Part shown: piece after piece, positions 16,405-26,460 of the stretch
Position numbering within the stretch: position 1 is the stretch's first letter
How the letters are laid out: each line of letters starts with the position of its first letter
Source: Kocuria sp.
Lineage (GTDB): Bacteria; Actinomycetota; Actinomycetes; Actinomycetales; Micrococcaceae
Length of the DNA: 64,000 bases
Reading direction: 5' to 3'
Assembly (NCBI GenBank): GCA_030524035.1
Contig: JAUNHG010000001.1
Span: forward strand, 403,250 to 467,249
The notes under the pieces: generated by a model
What the model was told of the DNA's origin: nothing
The model's database searches: none
The model's input: the letters and a program-made list of their open reading frames with translations, nothing else
Program-made: the position numbers and the translations under genes

Positions 16405-17466
16405 ATGACTGACACACCGGGGTGCTCACACCAGCTGCCGTACTTTCCGGTGGATGTTGATCAGGTGTTAGCTGATGCCGTGGTGGTTAGCCTCCCCTTG
16501 ACCGTCCGGTTTCGTGGCGTCACCAGGCGTGAAGCTGTGCTGGTCCACGGGCCGTGCGGTTGGGGGGAGTTTGCCCCTTTCCCCGAGTACAGCGATAGTG
16601 AATCCACGGCCTGGTGGCGTGGGTGTGTTGAAGCTGCATGGTGTGGCTTTCCAACCCCCTTACGCTCTGAGATTCCCGTGAACGCCACGGTTCCCGCTAT
16701 CGACCCCGAGCGGGTGCCAGAGCTGCTGGATAGCTACGGGGATGGTCTCACCGCTATCAAAGTCAAGGTGGCTGAGGCTGGGCAGGGGCTGGAGCAGGAT
16801 ATTGCCCGGGTGGCGGCGGTTCGGGCGCATTGCCCATCAGCCACTGTGCGGGTAGATGCAAATCAGGGCTGGACGGTCCAGGAAGCGGTGATTGCCTTGT
16901 GTGCTTTGGCTGAATACACCCTGGAATACGCGGAGCAGCCAGCAGCAGGTATTGATGGTCTATACGCCGTGAAAGAAGGGTTAGCCGCCCACGGAGTGGA
17001 TCTCCCGATTGCTGCTGACGAATCTGTGCGTAAAGCTGAAGACCCTGTGGCAGTAGCCCGTTCCGGGGCGGCGGACCTGCTGGTCGTCAAAGCGGCCCCG
17101 TTGGGGGGAGTGCGGAGGGCGCTGGCGGTGGTGCGTGACGCTAGACTGCCTGCGGTCGTCAGCTCTGCACTCGACACGTCCGTGGGGCTAAGCGCCGGTG
17201 TGGCGTTGGCGGCAAGCCTGCCGCATTTGCCATATGCCTGTGGGCTGGGCACGGGCGCGCTGCTTGCGGGGGACGTGGCGACACACCCCGTGAGGCCTCG
17301 GAATGGTGCGGTACCTGTGGGGCTGGTGACACCAGACCCGGCGGAATTAACCAGGTTTCGGGTCGGCAATACACGGCGTGACTGGTGGTTAGACAGGATC
17401 CGCAGAGTACATGCCCTCATGGTTGCAGATGCCCCTTGGTCAACCGGACCGCGTGGGGGTCAGTAG
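16405..17466 (+). CDS. menC: o-succinylbenzoate synthase MenC
   Basis: Enolase-superfamily dehydratase forming o-succinylbenzoate. Catalytic elements are visible: the KXK lysines in TAIKVKV, metal ligands in VRVDANQGW, EYAEQP and AADES, and the second lysine in LLVVKAAPLGG. ATG 16405 was chosen from the TAAGCT-N7 spacing; ATG 16345 (GGGGCG upstream) and 16399 are alternatives. Length 353 residues from this start. menD begins 9 bp after the stop, so menC and menD form one unit. Confidence 0.92.
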   Translation: MTDTPGCSHQLPYFPVDVDQVLADAVVVSLPLTVRFRGVTRREAVLVHGPCGWGEFAPFPEYSDSESTAWWRGCVEAAWCGFPTPLRSEIPVNATVPAIDPERVPELLDSYGDGLTAIKVKVAEAGQGLEQDIARVAAVRAHCPSATVRVDANQGWTVQEAVIALCALAEYTLEYAEQPAAGIDGLYAVKEGLAAHGVDLPIAADESVRKAEDPVAVARSGAADLLVVKAAPLGGVRRALAVVRDARLPAVVSSALDTSVGLSAGVALAASLPHLPYACGLGTGALLAGDVATHPVRPRNGAVPVGLVTPDPAELTRFRVGNTRRDWWLDRIRRVHALMVADAPWSTGPRGGQ

Positions 17467-17475
17467 GGTGAGACC

Positions 17476-19272
17476 GTGACCAACGACTCCCTGCTGATCG
17501 CCTCAGTGGTATTAGATCAGCTTGTGCAGACCGGAGTCCGTGAGATCTTCTTTGCTCCCGGATCCCGCTCAGCTCCTTTCGTGTACTCCGTGGCCGGGCG
17601 GGACGGGCGGGACTTACGCGCCCACGTCCGGCTGGATGAGCGCTCCGCTGCGTTTCACGCGCTCGGTGCAGCACGTGCCACCGGCGTGCCCAGCGCGGTG
17701 GTGACGACGTCGGGAACCGCAGTGGGGAACGTGTTCCCCGCTGTGTTGGAAGCTGATCATGCACAGGTGCCGTTAATTGTGGTCACAGCGGATCGACCAC
17801 TGGAGTTACGGGGCACGGGAGCTAACCAGACCACCCGGCAACCGGGAATCTTTGGTGACCATGTGCGGGCGAGTGTAGACATTACGCTGCCGCCGGGGAT
17901 CACCCCGGAGCAGTGCGTATCTGAGGTTGCGCAGACTGTGGAATCAACCTTGGGCGTGGTGTGTGGGGGTCCAGAGACCCAACCTGGTCCGGTTCATCTG
18001 AATGTGGCGTTGCGGGAACCTTTGCACCCTGCGCTATCCGAAACACCCGGGGAGGGGCATGACGGAGCAGCCCCTTCCGCTGTGTGGGACACTCGCGGCC
18101 TACACCTGGCGTGTGCGGTGCAGATGACTCGTGAGCAACAAGAAAGTGTGCGGGACGCCGCATCCTGCCTGCCCCGGCGTCGTACCGTGATTTTGGCGGG
18201 GGATGGTGCCGGATACGCTGCTGGGCAACTGGCTGAAGCGCTCCACCTTCCCCTACTGGCTGAACCGTCATCGGGTGCTCGACATGGGGCGAATGCGGTG
18301 GATGCTTACCGATTGTTGGTGGAAACGGACATCGGTGCAGCCATTGATCATGTGGTGTTGATGGGGCGCCCCACGTTATCGAGGCCCATCACAGCTTTGC
18401 TGCGCCGTGAGGATGTGCGCACCGCGGCGTGGCAACCGGAGCCTGTGGCGTGGTATGAACCAGGGCGGCGACGAGAAACGGTGCTGACCACGCTGCATGA
18501 CGTGCTGGAATTTGCGGGCCGGGGTGATTCCACGTGGACCCACGAGTGGAAAAACCGCGGTCGTCAAGCCATCGACGCGGTTATGACAGAGTTGGCGGAC
18601 GTCGCACGTCGGAACCCCGGGTACCTCCCGGGGCCAGTGGTGGCGCGGGAAATCTGGCAGGCCTGCGGGCTCGATGGCGCGCTGCTGGTGGCTGGTGCCT
18701 CCAACCCCATCCGGGACCTGGACCTGGTAGCAGCGGCTGGTCATGATGCGCAGTCCGGGCCTATGCCTCACCCGGCGGGGGTCATCGCTAATCGTGGACT
18801 GGCCGGGATCGACGGAACGGTGGCGACTGCATCCGGCGCGGCATTGGCCACAGGCATGCCCACGCGAGCACTGGTCGGGGATTTAACGTTTTTGCACGAT
18901 GCTGGGTCGTTACTCAAGCTGGCCATGGAACAACAACCTGACCTCACCATTGTGGTGGTTGATGACCGTGGTGGGGGAATCTTCACCACACTGGAACACG
19001 GTGCCCTGGGGCAAAGAAAGCTATGGGCTAACACTGTTGAACGTTTTTTTGGTACCGAACCGGACGTTGATATCCCGGCGTTGTGCCGTGCATACGGGGT
19101 GCCTGTGGTCAGTGTCGGTACCGTGGATGAGCTACAGGAACACATGCGACGCCCCGTTCAGGGGGTTTCGGTGGTGGTGGTCCACGCGCAACGAGAGTCA
19201 TTGCGGGACGTCAACCGCCGCATTGAACACGCAGTGGCCAGGCGGGGCAGCGCGGCCCCCGCCTGGCCGTGA
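17476..19272 (+). CDS. menD: 2-succinyl-5-enolpyruvyl-6-hydroxy-3-cyclohexene-1-carboxylate synthase MenD
   Basis: Thiamine-diphosphate enzyme that condenses isochorismate with 2-oxoglutarate, the first committed menaquinone step. Length 598 residues. The N-terminal PYR domain has APGSRSAPFV and LDERSAAFHALGAARATG with the catalytic glutamate; the C-terminal domain carries GDLTFLHDAG and VVDDRGGGIF, the ThDP/metal-binding segment. GTG 17476 is 9 bp after the menC stop, with GGGTGAG close upstream. It converges with the amino acid ABC transporter genes. Confidence 0.96.
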   Translation: MTNDSLLIASVVLDQLVQTGVREIFFAPGSRSAPFVYSVAGRDGRDLRAHVRLDERSAAFHALGAARATGVPSAVVTTSGTAVGNVFPAVLEADHAQVPLIVVTADRPLELRGTGANQTTRQPGIFGDHVRASVDITLPPGITPEQCVSEVAQTVESTLGVVCGGPETQPGPVHLNVALREPLHPALSETPGEGHDGAAPSAVWDTRGLHLACAVQMTREQQESVRDAASCLPRRRTVILAGDGAGYAAGQLAEALHLPLLAEPSSGARHGANAVDAYRLLVETDIGAAIDHVVLMGRPTLSRPITALLRREDVRTAAWQPEPVAWYEPGRRRETVLTTLHDVLEFAGRGDSTWTHEWKNRGRQAIDAVMTELADVARRNPGYLPGPVVAREIWQACGLDGALLVAGASNPIRDLDLVAAAGHDAQSGPMPHPAGVIANRGLAGIDGTVATASGAALATGMPTRALVGDLTFLHDAGSLLKLAMEQQPDLTIVVVDDRGGGIFTTLEHGALGQRKLWANTVERFFGTEPDVDIPALCRAYGVPVVSVGTVDELQEHMRRPVQGVSVVVVHAQRESLRDVNRRIEHAVARRGSAAPAWP

Positions 19273-19305
19273 GTAATGCGGACTGATAATGGGTGTGCTG
19301 GGAGA

Positions 19306-20127
19306 TCAGCTATCCGGGGTTTGCACCTGGGTGGGGTTTAACACCCGGGACAGGAACGTTTGCGTGCGTTGGTGAGCGGGGGCTCCGATCACCTGTTGAG
19401 CGGGCCCTTCTTCAACCACCACACCACCATCCATAAACACCACACGGTCTGCGACGTCCCGGGCAAAAGCCATTTCGTGGGTAACGACCAGCATGGTCAT
19501 GCCGTCTTTGGCGAGGTCGCGCATAATCGAGAGCACATCACCCACGGTTTCGGGGTCCAGAGCGGAGGTGGGTTCGTCAAAGAGCATCAGCTGTGGGTCC
19601 ATGGACAGGGCACGGGCGATAGCCACACGTTGCTGCTGACCCCCAGAAAGCTGGGCCGGTGAGCTATCGGCTTTGTGCGCTAAACCCACCCGTTCTAGGT
19701 TGTGTAGAGCATTGGCTTCCGCAACGTTCTGTGAACGTCCGAGCACCGTACGCTGCGCCACGGTCAAGTTAGCTTTGACTGACATATTGGGGAACAAGTT
19801 GAACTGCTGGAACACCATGCCCACGCGGCGCCGGAGGGCGTCAATATCTACGTCAGGGTTCGTGACCTCACAGTCCCCGACAGTGATCTTTCCCTGCTGT
19901 GGGGTTTCCAGGAGGTTCACGCATCGCAAAAGCGTGGATTTACCAGAACCTGATGGGCCGATCAGGCACACCACTTCACCCGGCTGTACTTCTAACGATA
20001 TGCCTTTAAGGACTTCCAAAGAGCCATAGGATTTGTGGACGTCCGTGATGGTGACTGATGCGGGTTGACCGGTATCCGCCGTGGCTTGTTCTGCCGAAGT
20101 GTTCACAGTGCTCTGATTCTCCTTCAC
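19306..20127 (-). CDS. polar amino acid ABC transporter ATP-binding protein
   Basis: ATPase of 273 residues. Walker [10 protein letters not shown] is at residues 57-65, the signature is LSGGQQQR and Walker B is [14 protein letters not shown], followed by the H-loop VVTHEM. The pattern is that of GlnQ/HisP-type ATPases of amino acid importers. The first 24 residues are a polar extension. It lies 5 bp after the permease gene and completes the operon in order binding protein, permease, ATPase. The substrate is not determined. Confidence 0.94.
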   Translation of the reverse strand: MKENQSTVNTSAEQATADTGQPASVTITDVHKSYGSLEVLKGISLEVQPGEVVCLIGPSGSGKSTLLRCVNLLETPQQGKITVGDCEVTNPDVDIDALRRRVGMVFQQFNLFPNMSVKANLTVAQRTVLGRSQNVAEANALHNLERVGLAHKADSSPAQLSGGQQQRVAIARALSMDPQLMLFDEPTSALDPETVGDVLSIMRDLAKDGMTMLVVTHEMAFARDVADRVVFMDGGVVVEEGPAQQVIGAPAHQRTQTFLSRVLNPTQVQTPDS

Positions 20128-20132
20128 GGGAC

Positions 20133-20930
20133 TCAGCGGGCCGACCGGGCATCTGCGCGGGCTTCAAAATACCGAGCCAACAGGCCCAGTGGGATGGTGA
20201 TGATCAGGTAACACACACCGGCCAGCACTAAGGGCGTAAGCCCTGCTCCGCTGTCGGATAGAGCTTCCCGCCCAAACTTAGTGAGTTCGTACTGTGTTGC
20301 GGTCATGCCCAGCAAGTAGACCAGGGAAGAATCCTTGGCCAACAAGATCACTTCGTTCGTCAGCGGCGGCAGCACAATGCGCAAGGCTTGCGGAATCACA
20401 ATAGTGGTCATAGCCCGGGAATGGCTCATGCCCAAGGACCGGGCGGCTTCGTATTGTCCTTGAGGGACAGCCTGTAATCCCGCACGGAGGGACTCCGCAA
20501 TATAGGCTGCGGATACTAATCCCAGGGCCAGCATAACGGTGACCAAATTATGGAAACGGACTTGGAAAGCCAGAGGCACGCCGAAGCCCAGGGCCAGAAA
20601 CACCAAAAGCGCTGGGACGCCACGGAAGAATTCGATGTAGAGCGTGGCCAGCCACCGGTAAGGGGCCACTGAGGACAGGCGCATGAGGGCTAACAGAATC
20701 CCCCCGGACATCCCGGCCACAAACCCCAGCACCGTATAGAGCACAGTGTTTTTTAAAGCGACAGTGATGATCTGTGGGAATTGTTCAGCCATCACCGATG
20801 GGTTCAGCGCCCGGGAGATTAACGTGCTCCAGTCTGCAACGAGCAATAGCAGCACGATCACCAGGATTAAAAGCCCATACTGAACCCCTCGGGAAACCCT
20901 GGCCCGCTGGCGAGCGGTCATATTTTTCAC
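20133..20930 (-). CDS. polar amino acid ABC transporter permease
   Basis: Inner-membrane subunit with five or six helices and the EAA-type loop [18 protein letters not shown], where it contacts the ATPase. The His/Glu/Gln/Arg/opine permease motif [16 protein letters not shown] is clear. GTG 20930 overlaps the binding-protein stop by 4 nt (GTGA); ATG 20921 or GTG 20942 are alternative starts. Probably imports a polar or charged amino acid. Confidence 0.93.
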   Translation of the reverse strand: MKNMTARQRARVSRGVQYGLLILVIVLLLLVADWSTLISRALNPSVMAEQFPQIITVALKNTVLYTVLGFVAGMSGGILLALMRLSSVAPYRWLATLYIEFFRGVPALLVFLALGFGVPLAFQVRFHNLVTVMLALGLVSAAYIAESLRAGLQAVPQGQYEAARSLGMSHSRAMTTIVIPQALRIVLPPLTNEVILLAKDSSLVYLLGMTATQYELTKFGREALSDSGAGLTPLVLAGVCYLIITIPLGLLARYFEARADARSAR

Positions 20931-21706
20931 AGGCCCATCCACTCTTCGCGCATGTCGTCCAGTGTGCCGTCGCCTGAAATGCGTGTGATGGTGGAGTTTA
21001 CGGAATCCACCATGGCGCTGTTATCGGAGTTAACCGCCACCCCTAATTGTTCGCCATTGGATTGTTGATCTACCAGCTGAAGGTCTGGGTTTTCCTTGAC
21101 CCGGTTGCCCACCACGGAAACGTTGCCAATCACCGCGTCCACGCCCCCAGATTCCAGCTTCTGCAGCATCAGTTCCACGTCTTCTTGCTGTTCAAAATCA
21201 AGGTTGTGATCTTCAGCATAAATTTGTCCTGTGGTGGCCTGCTGTACGGCCACACGGGCTTCTGCCAAGTCGTCAAAACTTTGAATATCGGAATCGGCGG
21301 GAACTAATAACCCTAGTTCGTCATCGAAGTATGGGTCGGAGAACGTCATGACCGATTTTCGGGCATCGGTGATGGTGATGCCCGAAATCGCGACATCGCA
21401 CTTGTTGGTAGATAAATCAGCGCCGGATTCGATGCCCTCAAACCCGGTTTGGATCACGTCCTTTTCCACGTCTAGATCTTTGGCGATTTCATCTGCCAAG
21501 GCCATATCGAACCCTACGACTTCTCCGTCACGCTCAAATTCGAACGGAGCGTACGGCGTATTGCTGCACACCGTGAGTGTGTCCTTCTTGATCAGGGGAA
21601 CACCAGATGCAGACTGGTTTTCCCCAACAGTGGACGTGCAGCTGCTGAGCAGGAGGGCGGTAGCGCCGGTGGCAGCCAGAAGGGCGGGGAGGCGGCGGTT
21701 TTTCAT
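20927..21706 (-). CDS. amino acid ABC transporter substrate-binding lipoprotein
   Basis: Extracellular binding protein of 259 residues. It has a lipoprotein signal peptide with lipobox LSSC (Cys about residue 23). The SBP_bac_3 fold is shown by LTVCSNTPYAPFEFERDGEVVGFDMALADEI, GISITDARKS-type segment CDVAISGITITDARKSVMTF and QATTGQIYAED. GAGG stands 6 nt before ATG 21706. The ligand is not certain; motifs suit glutamine, glutamate, arginine or cystine. Confidence 0.93.
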   Translation of the reverse strand: MKNRRLPALLAATGATALLLSSCTSTVGENQSASGVPLIKKDTLTVCSNTPYAPFEFERDGEVVGFDMALADEIAKDLDVEKDVIQTGFEGIESGADLSTNKCDVAISGITITDARKSVMTFSDPYFDDELGLLVPADSDIQSFDDLAEARVAVQQATTGQIYAEDHNLDFEQQEDVELMLQKLESGGVDAVIGNVSVVGNRVKENPDLQLVDQQSNGEQLGVAVNSDNSAMVDSVNSTITRISGDGTLDDMREEWMGL

Positions 21707-21780
21707 GGGTTACCTCAGCGGTATCGGTCTGGGCAGTGGACGGCATGATATTAATGACCGCTTTATGGTACGCGCACCGC

Positions 21781-23280
21781 TCAGTCCCCCGCAGGTTCCC
21801 CGTGCGGTTGCGCGCCAAGTGCGCTGAGGACGGGGCGTAATTTGGCGTAGGTTTCCGCTAGCTCCTCCTGTGGCACGGATGCTTGCACCACGCCGCATCC
21901 CGCATACACCTCCGCCGTATAGTGGTCGCGCTGCACACCCCCGCGTAACGCAATCCCAAAATCTCCGTTGTGCCGGGAATCCACCCATCCCACGGGGCCG
22001 GCATAAAGCCCCCGATCCATGCCTTCCAACTGGGCAATGGCCTGTGCAGCCCCCTGGGTGGGCGTGCCGCACACGGCAGCCGTGGGGTGAATGGCCTCTA
22101 CCAGCTCCAGTGCGGATACCACGCTGTCGTCAGTGCCAGTGCTCAATCGTGCTGTGACGTCCGAGGCCAAATGCCACACGTTGGGTAGTTCCAGAACAAA
22201 CGGGTCCGGGGCGCTGATTACCTGATCTGTGTAAGCCGCCACTGAATCCAGCAAAGAGTGGACCGCAAAGGCATGTTCAGCGCGTTGTTTGGCATCGGCC
22301 ATCAAGGTGTGGTGTGCCCACGGAGTGGGATCCACATGACGGGGGGTAGCGGCTCGATCCAAGGTGCCCGCCAGAACCCGCGCATGGAACTGGCCGTTCA
22401 ACACTCGGACCAACCGCTCCGGGGTGGCCCCGAACAACCGACCGACGGCGGGATCATCTTGGTCCTCAACACAAACGGAATAGGTCCAACACGTGTTGTA
22501 TTCGGTTGCCATGCGGATTAAAGCGGCGGAAATATCGAGAGGGTAGGGTTCTGAGCGAACTTCCACTGCTCGGGCCAACACCAGTTTTTCCAGGTGACCT
22601 TCGGTGATCAGCCCAATGCCATCGGCCACGGCGGAACACCAGGTGCGTTCGGCGGCGGGGTCCTCCACCACTTGCGGGGGGCTGTGTGTTGCGGCAGTAC
22701 CGAATTTGTGAACCCCAGGGGAGGGCCCCAGGGCTGGGATCAAACGTTCCCAGGCCTCCAGGACTGCCGTCAGGTTCACTGAAGGCTCAGGGGAAACGAG
22801 GGTGACCCATGCGCCGTCGTCGTCATGTCCCACCACGAGCTCTGGCACCACCAAACCCGATGACGCCGCTGAGGAGTCGGTAAAGGTAAAAGCACCAAAA
22901 GCGACGGGCCCAGTGGCGGAACGCTGTAGGGGGTCGTGCACCGTTAAACGGGTGTGGAGGTCTTCCCACCATGCGCGGGCAGCGGTGAAACGGTCCCGGC
23001 CGGTGACCACCACATGGGCGGCGCGCCCAAAACCCACCAAGCCATGGCCACCAATAGTCCAGCAGCTGGTGCGTTGTCCCTGGAGGATGCGCCGTAGATC
23101 TGGCTGTACCACCAACTCGTGGGGTACTGGCGAGCCGGGAACAGCAGCAAGATCCGCTAACGACACTGTGATGCTTGACCGCAGTTCAGATGTTTGACCA
23201 CGAGATAAGGGTGACGACGTGGTGCCCGCACTGCTCAAACGAGCAAGTTTCGTGGGCGATTGCTGATCAGAGAAGGGCAC
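21781..23280 (-). CDS. menF: isochorismate synthase MenF
   Basis: Chorismate-binding enzyme of 499 residues that isomerises chorismate to isochorismate, entering the menaquinone route. Typical motifs are GATPERLVRV, RVLAGTLDRAA, ELVEAIHPTAAVCGTPTQGA, YAGPVGWVD and YAGCGVV near the C-terminus. The first 200 residues are divergent, as in other actinobacterial MenF/EntC proteins. GTG 23280 is supported by TACACT 7 nt upstream. Only 29 bp separate it from the divergent menG. No siderophore genes are nearby, so menaquinone is the likely purpose. Confidence 0.92.
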   Translation of the reverse strand: MPFSDQQSPTKLARLSSAGTTSSPLSRGQTSELRSSITVSLADLAAVPGSPVPHELVVQPDLRRILQGQRTSCWTIGGHGLVGFGRAAHVVVTGRDRFTAARAWWEDLHTRLTVHDPLQRSATGPVAFGAFTFTDSSAASSGLVVPELVVGHDDDGAWVTLVSPEPSVNLTAVLEAWERLIPALGPSPGVHKFGTAATHSPPQVVEDPAAERTWCSAVADGIGLITEGHLEKLVLARAVEVRSEPYPLDISAALIRMATEYNTCWTYSVCVEDQDDPAVGRLFGATPERLVRVLNGQFHARVLAGTLDRAATPRHVDPTPWAHHTLMADAKQRAEHAFAVHSLLDSVAAYTDQVISAPDPFVLELPNVWHLASDVTARLSTGTDDSVVSALELVEAIHPTAAVCGTPTQGAAQAIAQLEGMDRGLYAGPVGWVDSRHNGDFGIALRGGVQRDHYTAEVYAGCGVVQASVPQEELAETYAKLRPVLSALGAQPHGEPAGD

Positions 23281-23287
23281 CCGAGTC

Positions 23288-23293
23288 AGTGTA
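23288..23293 (-). promoter_or_regulatory. candidate -10 box (TACACT) for menF
   Basis: On the minus strand TACACT ends 7 nt before the menF GTG. It is only 4 bp from the divergent menG box. Confidence 0.45.
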
Positions 23294-23297
23294 GGTC

Positions 23298-23303
23298 CAT
23301 AAT
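23298..23303 (+). promoter_or_regulatory. candidate -10 box (CATAAT) for menG
   Basis: CATAAT lies 6 nt before the menG ATG with no Shine-Dalgarno sequence. Its -35 region must lie within the 5' end of menF. Confidence 0.5.
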
Positions 23304-23309
23304 GTCAGA

Positions 23310-24041
23310 ATGAACCGTGCAGACCTGAGCAAGCGCAAGGACGCTGTGACCGCGATGTTCGATCAAGTGGCACCGCGTTATGACATCACAAATGACATCC
23401 TGTCCTTGGGGCAGGCTCGTGGGTGGCGTAAAGCAGTTACTGAGGCGGTAGGCGCGGTGCCCGGGGAACTGGTGTTGGACTTGGCGGCCGGAACCGGTAA
23501 ATCATCCGAACCATTCGCGGATGCCGGTGTGCAGGTGGTGGCCGCAGATTTATCGCTGGGCATGCTCAAAGTGGGGCGCACCCGCCGCCCAGATATTGAA
23601 TTCATTCAAGCCGACGCCACTATGCTGCCGTTTGCTGACGATTCTTTTGACGCCGTGACGATTTCCTATGGGCTGCGCAATGTGGAGGGCTACCATCGTG
23701 CCCTGTACGAAATGTACCGGGTCACCAAACCGGGTGGGCGGATGGTGATTGCCGAGTTTTCCACCCCCACAAATACGGCATTCCGCAAGGTCTATAGCGA
23801 ATACTTGATCCGTGCTTTGCCCGGGGTGGCGAAGAAGATTTCGTCTAACCCAGAAGCTTATGAGTATCTTGCGGAGTCCATTGCAGCTTGGCCGGACCAG
23901 GAGGGGTTGGCCCGCGATATTGCTGCAGCGGGATGGGAGCAGGTCCGTTATCGCAATCTGTCGGGTGGCATTGTGGCGATTCACCATGCGAATAAAGGGC
24001 AGAATCCGTCCTACGGTGCCCCGGAAATCACGCTGGCGTGA
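23310..24041 (+). CDS. menG: demethylmenaquinone methyltransferase MenG (UbiE)
   Basis: SAM-dependent methyltransferase, 243 residues, that makes the last core step of menaquinone synthesis. It begins with [27 protein letters not shown], the UbiE/MenG signature; the SAM motif I is [14 protein letters not shown], and ISYGLRNV and [14 protein letters not shown] follow. The stop overlaps the start of the reductase gene by 4 nt (GTGA), so menG, the reductase and the polyprenyl synthase form one operon. Confidence 0.96.
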   Translation: MNRADLSKRKDAVTAMFDQVAPRYDITNDILSLGQARGWRKAVTEAVGAVPGELVLDLAAGTGKSSEPFADAGVQVVAADLSLGMLKVGRTRRPDIEFIQADATMLPFADDSFDAVTISYGLRNVEGYHRALYEMYRVTKPGGRMVIAEFSTPTNTAFRKVYSEYLIRALPGVAKKISSNPEAYEYLAESIAAWPDQEGLARDIAAAGWEQVRYRNLSGGIVAIHHANKGQNPSYGAPEITLA

Positions 24042-25312
24042 AGGTCCTGGTTTCGGGCGGCGGACCAGCGGGTGCCACCGCAGCGTATTGGTTAGCTTCC
24101 CAGGGGATGGAGGTCACGGTTCTTGAAAAGACCGTATATCCCCGGGAAAAAGTGTGTGGCGATGGTCTTACCCCACGCGCGGTCCGGGAAATGCGTTTAA
24201 TGGGACTGCCCCATGGGCCGGAATTGGGATACCAGCGCAACCGTGGGTTACGCATTCGGGCGCGTGGGCGATCAGTGGAACTTCCTTGGCCACAGTTAAC
24301 AGATTTCCCCGGATACGGTTTAGTCCGTTCCCGGGAAGGTTTTGACCAGCATTTGGCCGGATACGCTCGTCAGGCAGGGGCCACAATCGTGGAGCGCCGT
24401 GCCGTGACGGAAGTGATCTACGAGCACGACCGCGTGGTGGGTCTGCGTGCCAATGTGCTTGATGACCGTGGACGGCGCACCCATCACGTCCAGGAGTATC
24501 GGGCTGATGTTGTGCTGGCCTGCGATGGCGTCTCTTCCCGCACGGCGGTGTCAGCGGGGTTGCACCGGCGTCACGACCGACCCATGGGGGTAGCTGTCCG
24601 TGCGTACTATGACTCTCCGCGCAGCAGTTTGGAGTGGATGGAAGGCTGGTTGGAGCTCACCGACGGCACAGATCCCAAGGGTGGCTTATTGCCCGGGTAC
24701 GGATGGGTGTTCGGTGTGGGGGACGGCACCGCCAACGTTGGATTAGGAATCCTGGATACCTCGCCAGCGTTCGGCAATATCGATTACAAACAGGTACTGG
24801 CTGACTGGGCCGCATCCATGCCCGCAGAATGGACATTTGATCCTGAACATCGCATAGGTCGGGTGCTTTCTGCGGCCCTGCCTATGGCTTTTAATCGCAC
24901 ACCCCACTGGGTCCCAGGCATGCTGCTCCTGGGGGATGCCGCGGGGTTAGTATCCGCATTTAACGGGGAAGGCATCTCCAATGCCATGGAGTCAGCCCGT
25001 TATGCCGCAGAACACATTGTGGATGCTGCGCAGGCTAACGGCCCGGCCCAGCGTGACGCCATGTTGGCGCGTTATCCGCACCGTCTGCGGCGGGAATGGG
25101 GTGCCCATTTCACCCAAGGAAGACTATTGGCTGAAGCCATCGGGCACCCCGGTATCATGAAAGCAGCGTTGGCCACAGGAATGTCGGTCCCACCGCTCAT
25201 GCGGTTTGTGGTTCAGACCATGACAGAGCTGAGTGATCGGCCCGCGCGGACGTGGCAAGATCACGTAGTGGCGATCCTAGATGCCCTCACCCCACCCACA
25301 GGAAACCAGTAG
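24038..25312 (+). CDS. menJ: geranylgeranyl reductase-family flavoprotein, MenJ-like
   Basis: FAD-dependent oxidoreductase of 424 residues. The FAD motif is [19 protein letters not shown], with KVCGDGL and the second FAD motif [17 protein letters not shown]. Placed directly after menG and before a polyprenyl diphosphate synthase, the same arrangement as mycobacterial menJ, which saturates one isoprene unit of menaquinone. MenJ activity is inferred from family and context; archaeal-type lipid reduction is very unlikely here. Confidence 0.88.
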   Translation: MKVLVSGGGPAGATAAYWLASQGMEVTVLEKTVYPREKVCGDGLTPRAVREMRLMGLPHGPELGYQRNRGLRIRARGRSVELPWPQLTDFPGYGLVRSREGFDQHLAGYARQAGATIVERRAVTEVIYEHDRVVGLRANVLDDRGRRTHHVQEYRADVVLACDGVSSRTAVSAGLHRRHDRPMGVAVRAYYDSPRSSLEWMEGWLELTDGTDPKGGLLPGYGWVFGVGDGTANVGLGILDTSPAFGNIDYKQVLADWAASMPAEWTFDPEHRIGRVLSAALPMAFNRTPHWVPGMLLLGDAAGLVSAFNGEGISNAMESARYAAEHIVDAAQANGPAQRDAMLARYPHRLRREWGAHFTQGRLLAEAIGHPGIMKAALATGMSVPPLMRFVVQTMTELSDRPARTWQDHVVAILDALTPPTGNQ

Positions 25313-25323
25313 AGTGATCTCCC

Positions 25324-26334
25324 GTGACTGATTTGCCCGTGGGTGCGGAAACCCTTGCCGATGATCCAGAGTTCGGCGCTCGTGTCGTAGCGGCACTTGA
25401 GCAGATTGAACTGCGCCTGGCGGAGCATGTCCACAGCACCGATCCCCTGATTCATGTCACCGCGGCACACCTGCTGAGAGCAGGTGGTAAACGCATCCGT
25501 CCGCTTTTAACCCTCTTAGCCGGGGAGATCGGTGGGGGTATCAACGAGGACGTCATCAACGCCGCTGTGGTTGTGGAACTGACGCACTTAGCGTCCTTGT
25601 ATCACGATGATGTGATGGATTCTGCTCCGGTACGCCGGGGGGTCCAGACTGCACATACCGTGTGGGGCAACAATGTGGCCATTTTGACCGGGGACCTGAT
25701 CTTTGCCCGGGCGTCGTCGTTGGTGGCCACCATTTCTGGTCGGGCTTACCAAATCCAAGCTCGTGCTTTTGAACGTTTGGTAATAGGGCAATTACAGGAG
25801 ACTTCCGGTCCTCCCGAAGACGCGGATCCTTTAGAGCACTATTTGCAGGTCCTTGCCGGAAAAACTGGGTCACTGATCGCTGCCTGCGGAGTGTTTGGTG
25901 CCATGTTGAGCGGGGCGTCTTCGGAAGTGGAAAAGATGATGGAAACCTACGGTGAAAAACTTGGCGTGGCTTTCCAGCTAGCTGATGACGTTATTGACAT
26001 CACCTCCACATCCGACACTTTAGGGAAGACCCCCGGCACGGATCTTCGGGAAGGAGTTCCCACGCTGCCGGTGTTGATGCTGCGCCGGATGGCGAGCCAG
26101 GGAGATGCTTCCGCTCGGGAGGTCCTTGCCCTGGTGGATGGGGACCTCAGCTCCGATGAGTCGTTAGAAAAAGCGGTGTCAGCGGTGGGGCAGCATCCGG
26201 CGATTCAACAGGCGTGGGAAATCGCGGAAACCTGGTGTGACGAGGCACAAAAAGCACTAGATGGGTTGCCGGATTCCACGGCAAAAGCGGCGCTGTACGA
26301 TTTTGCTCGCGGCATGGTGCATCGCCGGGCCTGA
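25324..26334 (+). CDS. long-chain polyprenyl diphosphate synthase
   Basis: Trans-prenyltransferase of 336 residues that makes the menaquinone side chain. The first Asp-rich motif is HDDVMD in LASLYHDDVMDSAPVRRG and the second is LADDVIDITS; GGKRIRP lies before them. The small residues before the first DDXXD are typical of long-chain (heptaprenyl to nonaprenyl) enzymes, but exact chain length cannot be read safely. GTG 25324 is 11 bp after the menJ stop; TAGAGT is 8 nt upstream. Product feeds MenA. Confidence 0.94.
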   Translation: MTDLPVGAETLADDPEFGARVVAALEQIELRLAEHVHSTDPLIHVTAAHLLRAGGKRIRPLLTLLAGEIGGGINEDVINAAVVVELTHLASLYHDDVMDSAPVRRGVQTAHTVWGNNVAILTGDLIFARASSLVATISGRAYQIQARAFERLVIGQLQETSGPPEDADPLEHYLQVLAGKTGSLIAACGVFGAMLSGASSEVEKMMETYGEKLGVAFQLADDVIDITSTSDTLGKTPGTDLREGVPTLPVLMLRRMASQGDASAREVLALVDGDLSSDESLEKAVSAVGQHPAIQQAWEIAETWCDEAQKALDGLPDSTAKAALYDFARGMVHRRA

Positions 26335-26460
26335 GTGCGGGTAATCTGAACGCTCGAACCGTCCATCCGGCCACCCTTACCGGAAAATACGGGAGCATCT
26401 GAACGTGCGCCGTGTCGCCTTTGTGCGATTCCCGGCACCTGAGTACCACGAGGTGGACCA

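Noticed and set aside
26335..26460. Possible riboswitch before the methionine/alanine-type transporter
   Set aside because: The 126-bp gap was compared by eye with remembered SAM-type riboswitch motifs and no match or long stem was found. Rfam search would decide.
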